A stretch of 64,000 nucleotides of DNA, from contig JAHREC010000049.1 of assembly GCA_020081605.1 (NCBI GenBank), forward strand, positions 2,728,001-2,792,000, given 5' to 3'. This stretch comes from Albifimbria verrucaria (lineage: Eukaryota; Ascomycota; Sordariomycetes; Hypocreales; Stachybotryaceae). The number at the start of each line of letters is the position of its first letter. Within the stretch, counting starts at the first letter, position 1. Position numbers and translations under genes: made by a program. The notes beneath the pieces are model-generated. The model saw nothing but the letters and a program-made list of their open reading frames with translations. It was not told the origin of the DNA and did not search any database. Below are positions 63,874 through 64,000 of this stretch, piece by piece.

Positions 63874-64000
63874 TGTGTGTCAGCTGAGAGCCAATTTCTG
63901 TAAACGAAAAAAATAAAAATAGGGTAAGTTTCTAGCAAGGAATGAGTGTTTCTAAGATTCAACTAAAGGAAGATATTGAAAGTGATCACTTAGTATGCTA
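63874..64000. other. Upstream region of the esterase gene
   Basis: Promoter side of the esterase; too short to show anything else. Confidence 0.4.

Overview
The window is nuclear DNA of a filamentous ascomycete, most likely a sordariomycete and perhaps a hypocrealean. I placed 35 introns of 48-100 bp with GT..AG ends, usually with a CTAAC/CTGAC-like branch site. Other signs are long CT-rich leaders, and families such as a STE3 receptor, a Zn2Cys6 regulator, a GH1 beta-glucosidase and GFA/CENP-V and ERF4 proteins that look like those of Sordariomycetes. There is no mobile element, CRISPR array or secondary-metabolite core gene. Nineteen protein genes and one tRNA were found.

Layout: SSL2/XPB helicase (5' end outside the window, +), TRK potassium transporter (+), VPS9-domain Rab GEF (-), acyl-CoA synthetase (+), aldo-keto reductase (-), GFA/CENP-V-fold protein (+), GH1 beta-glucosidase (+), RCH1/SLC10A7-type transporter (-), ERF4 (-), fungal membrane protein of unknown role (+), tRNA-Phe (-), TMEM198/DUF4203 membrane protein (+), STE3-type pheromone receptor (-), mitochondrial SSB RIM1 (+), glutathione synthetase (-), ATRX-like SNF2 remodeller (+), 5-aminolevulinate synthase (+), F-box protein (-), Zn2Cys6 regulator (+), SGNH esterase (-). 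Many genes lie tail to tail. Intergenic regions of 2-5 kb are CT-rich or rich in short tandem repeats.

Most genes are housekeeping and do not form one pathway. Loose themes are ion balance (TRK, RCH1), small-GTPase traffic and lipidation (VPS9, ERF4), mitochondrial and heme biology (RIM1, HEM1), thiol and formaldehyde chemistry (GSH2, GFA), and chromatin or repair (SSL2, ATRX-like).

The main caution is sequence quality. Almost every conserved gene is broken by single-base indels. By reading frames against conserved motifs I infer about 55 in roughly 34 kb of coding sequence: about 51 losses and 4 gains, mostly in runs of C/G or A/T. They hit essential genes (SSL2, HEM1, GSH2), so I treat them as consensus errors, not pseudogenes. 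Gene spans here ignore those breaks and each entry lists them. I did not find a convincing new biological system; the best leads are under findings.
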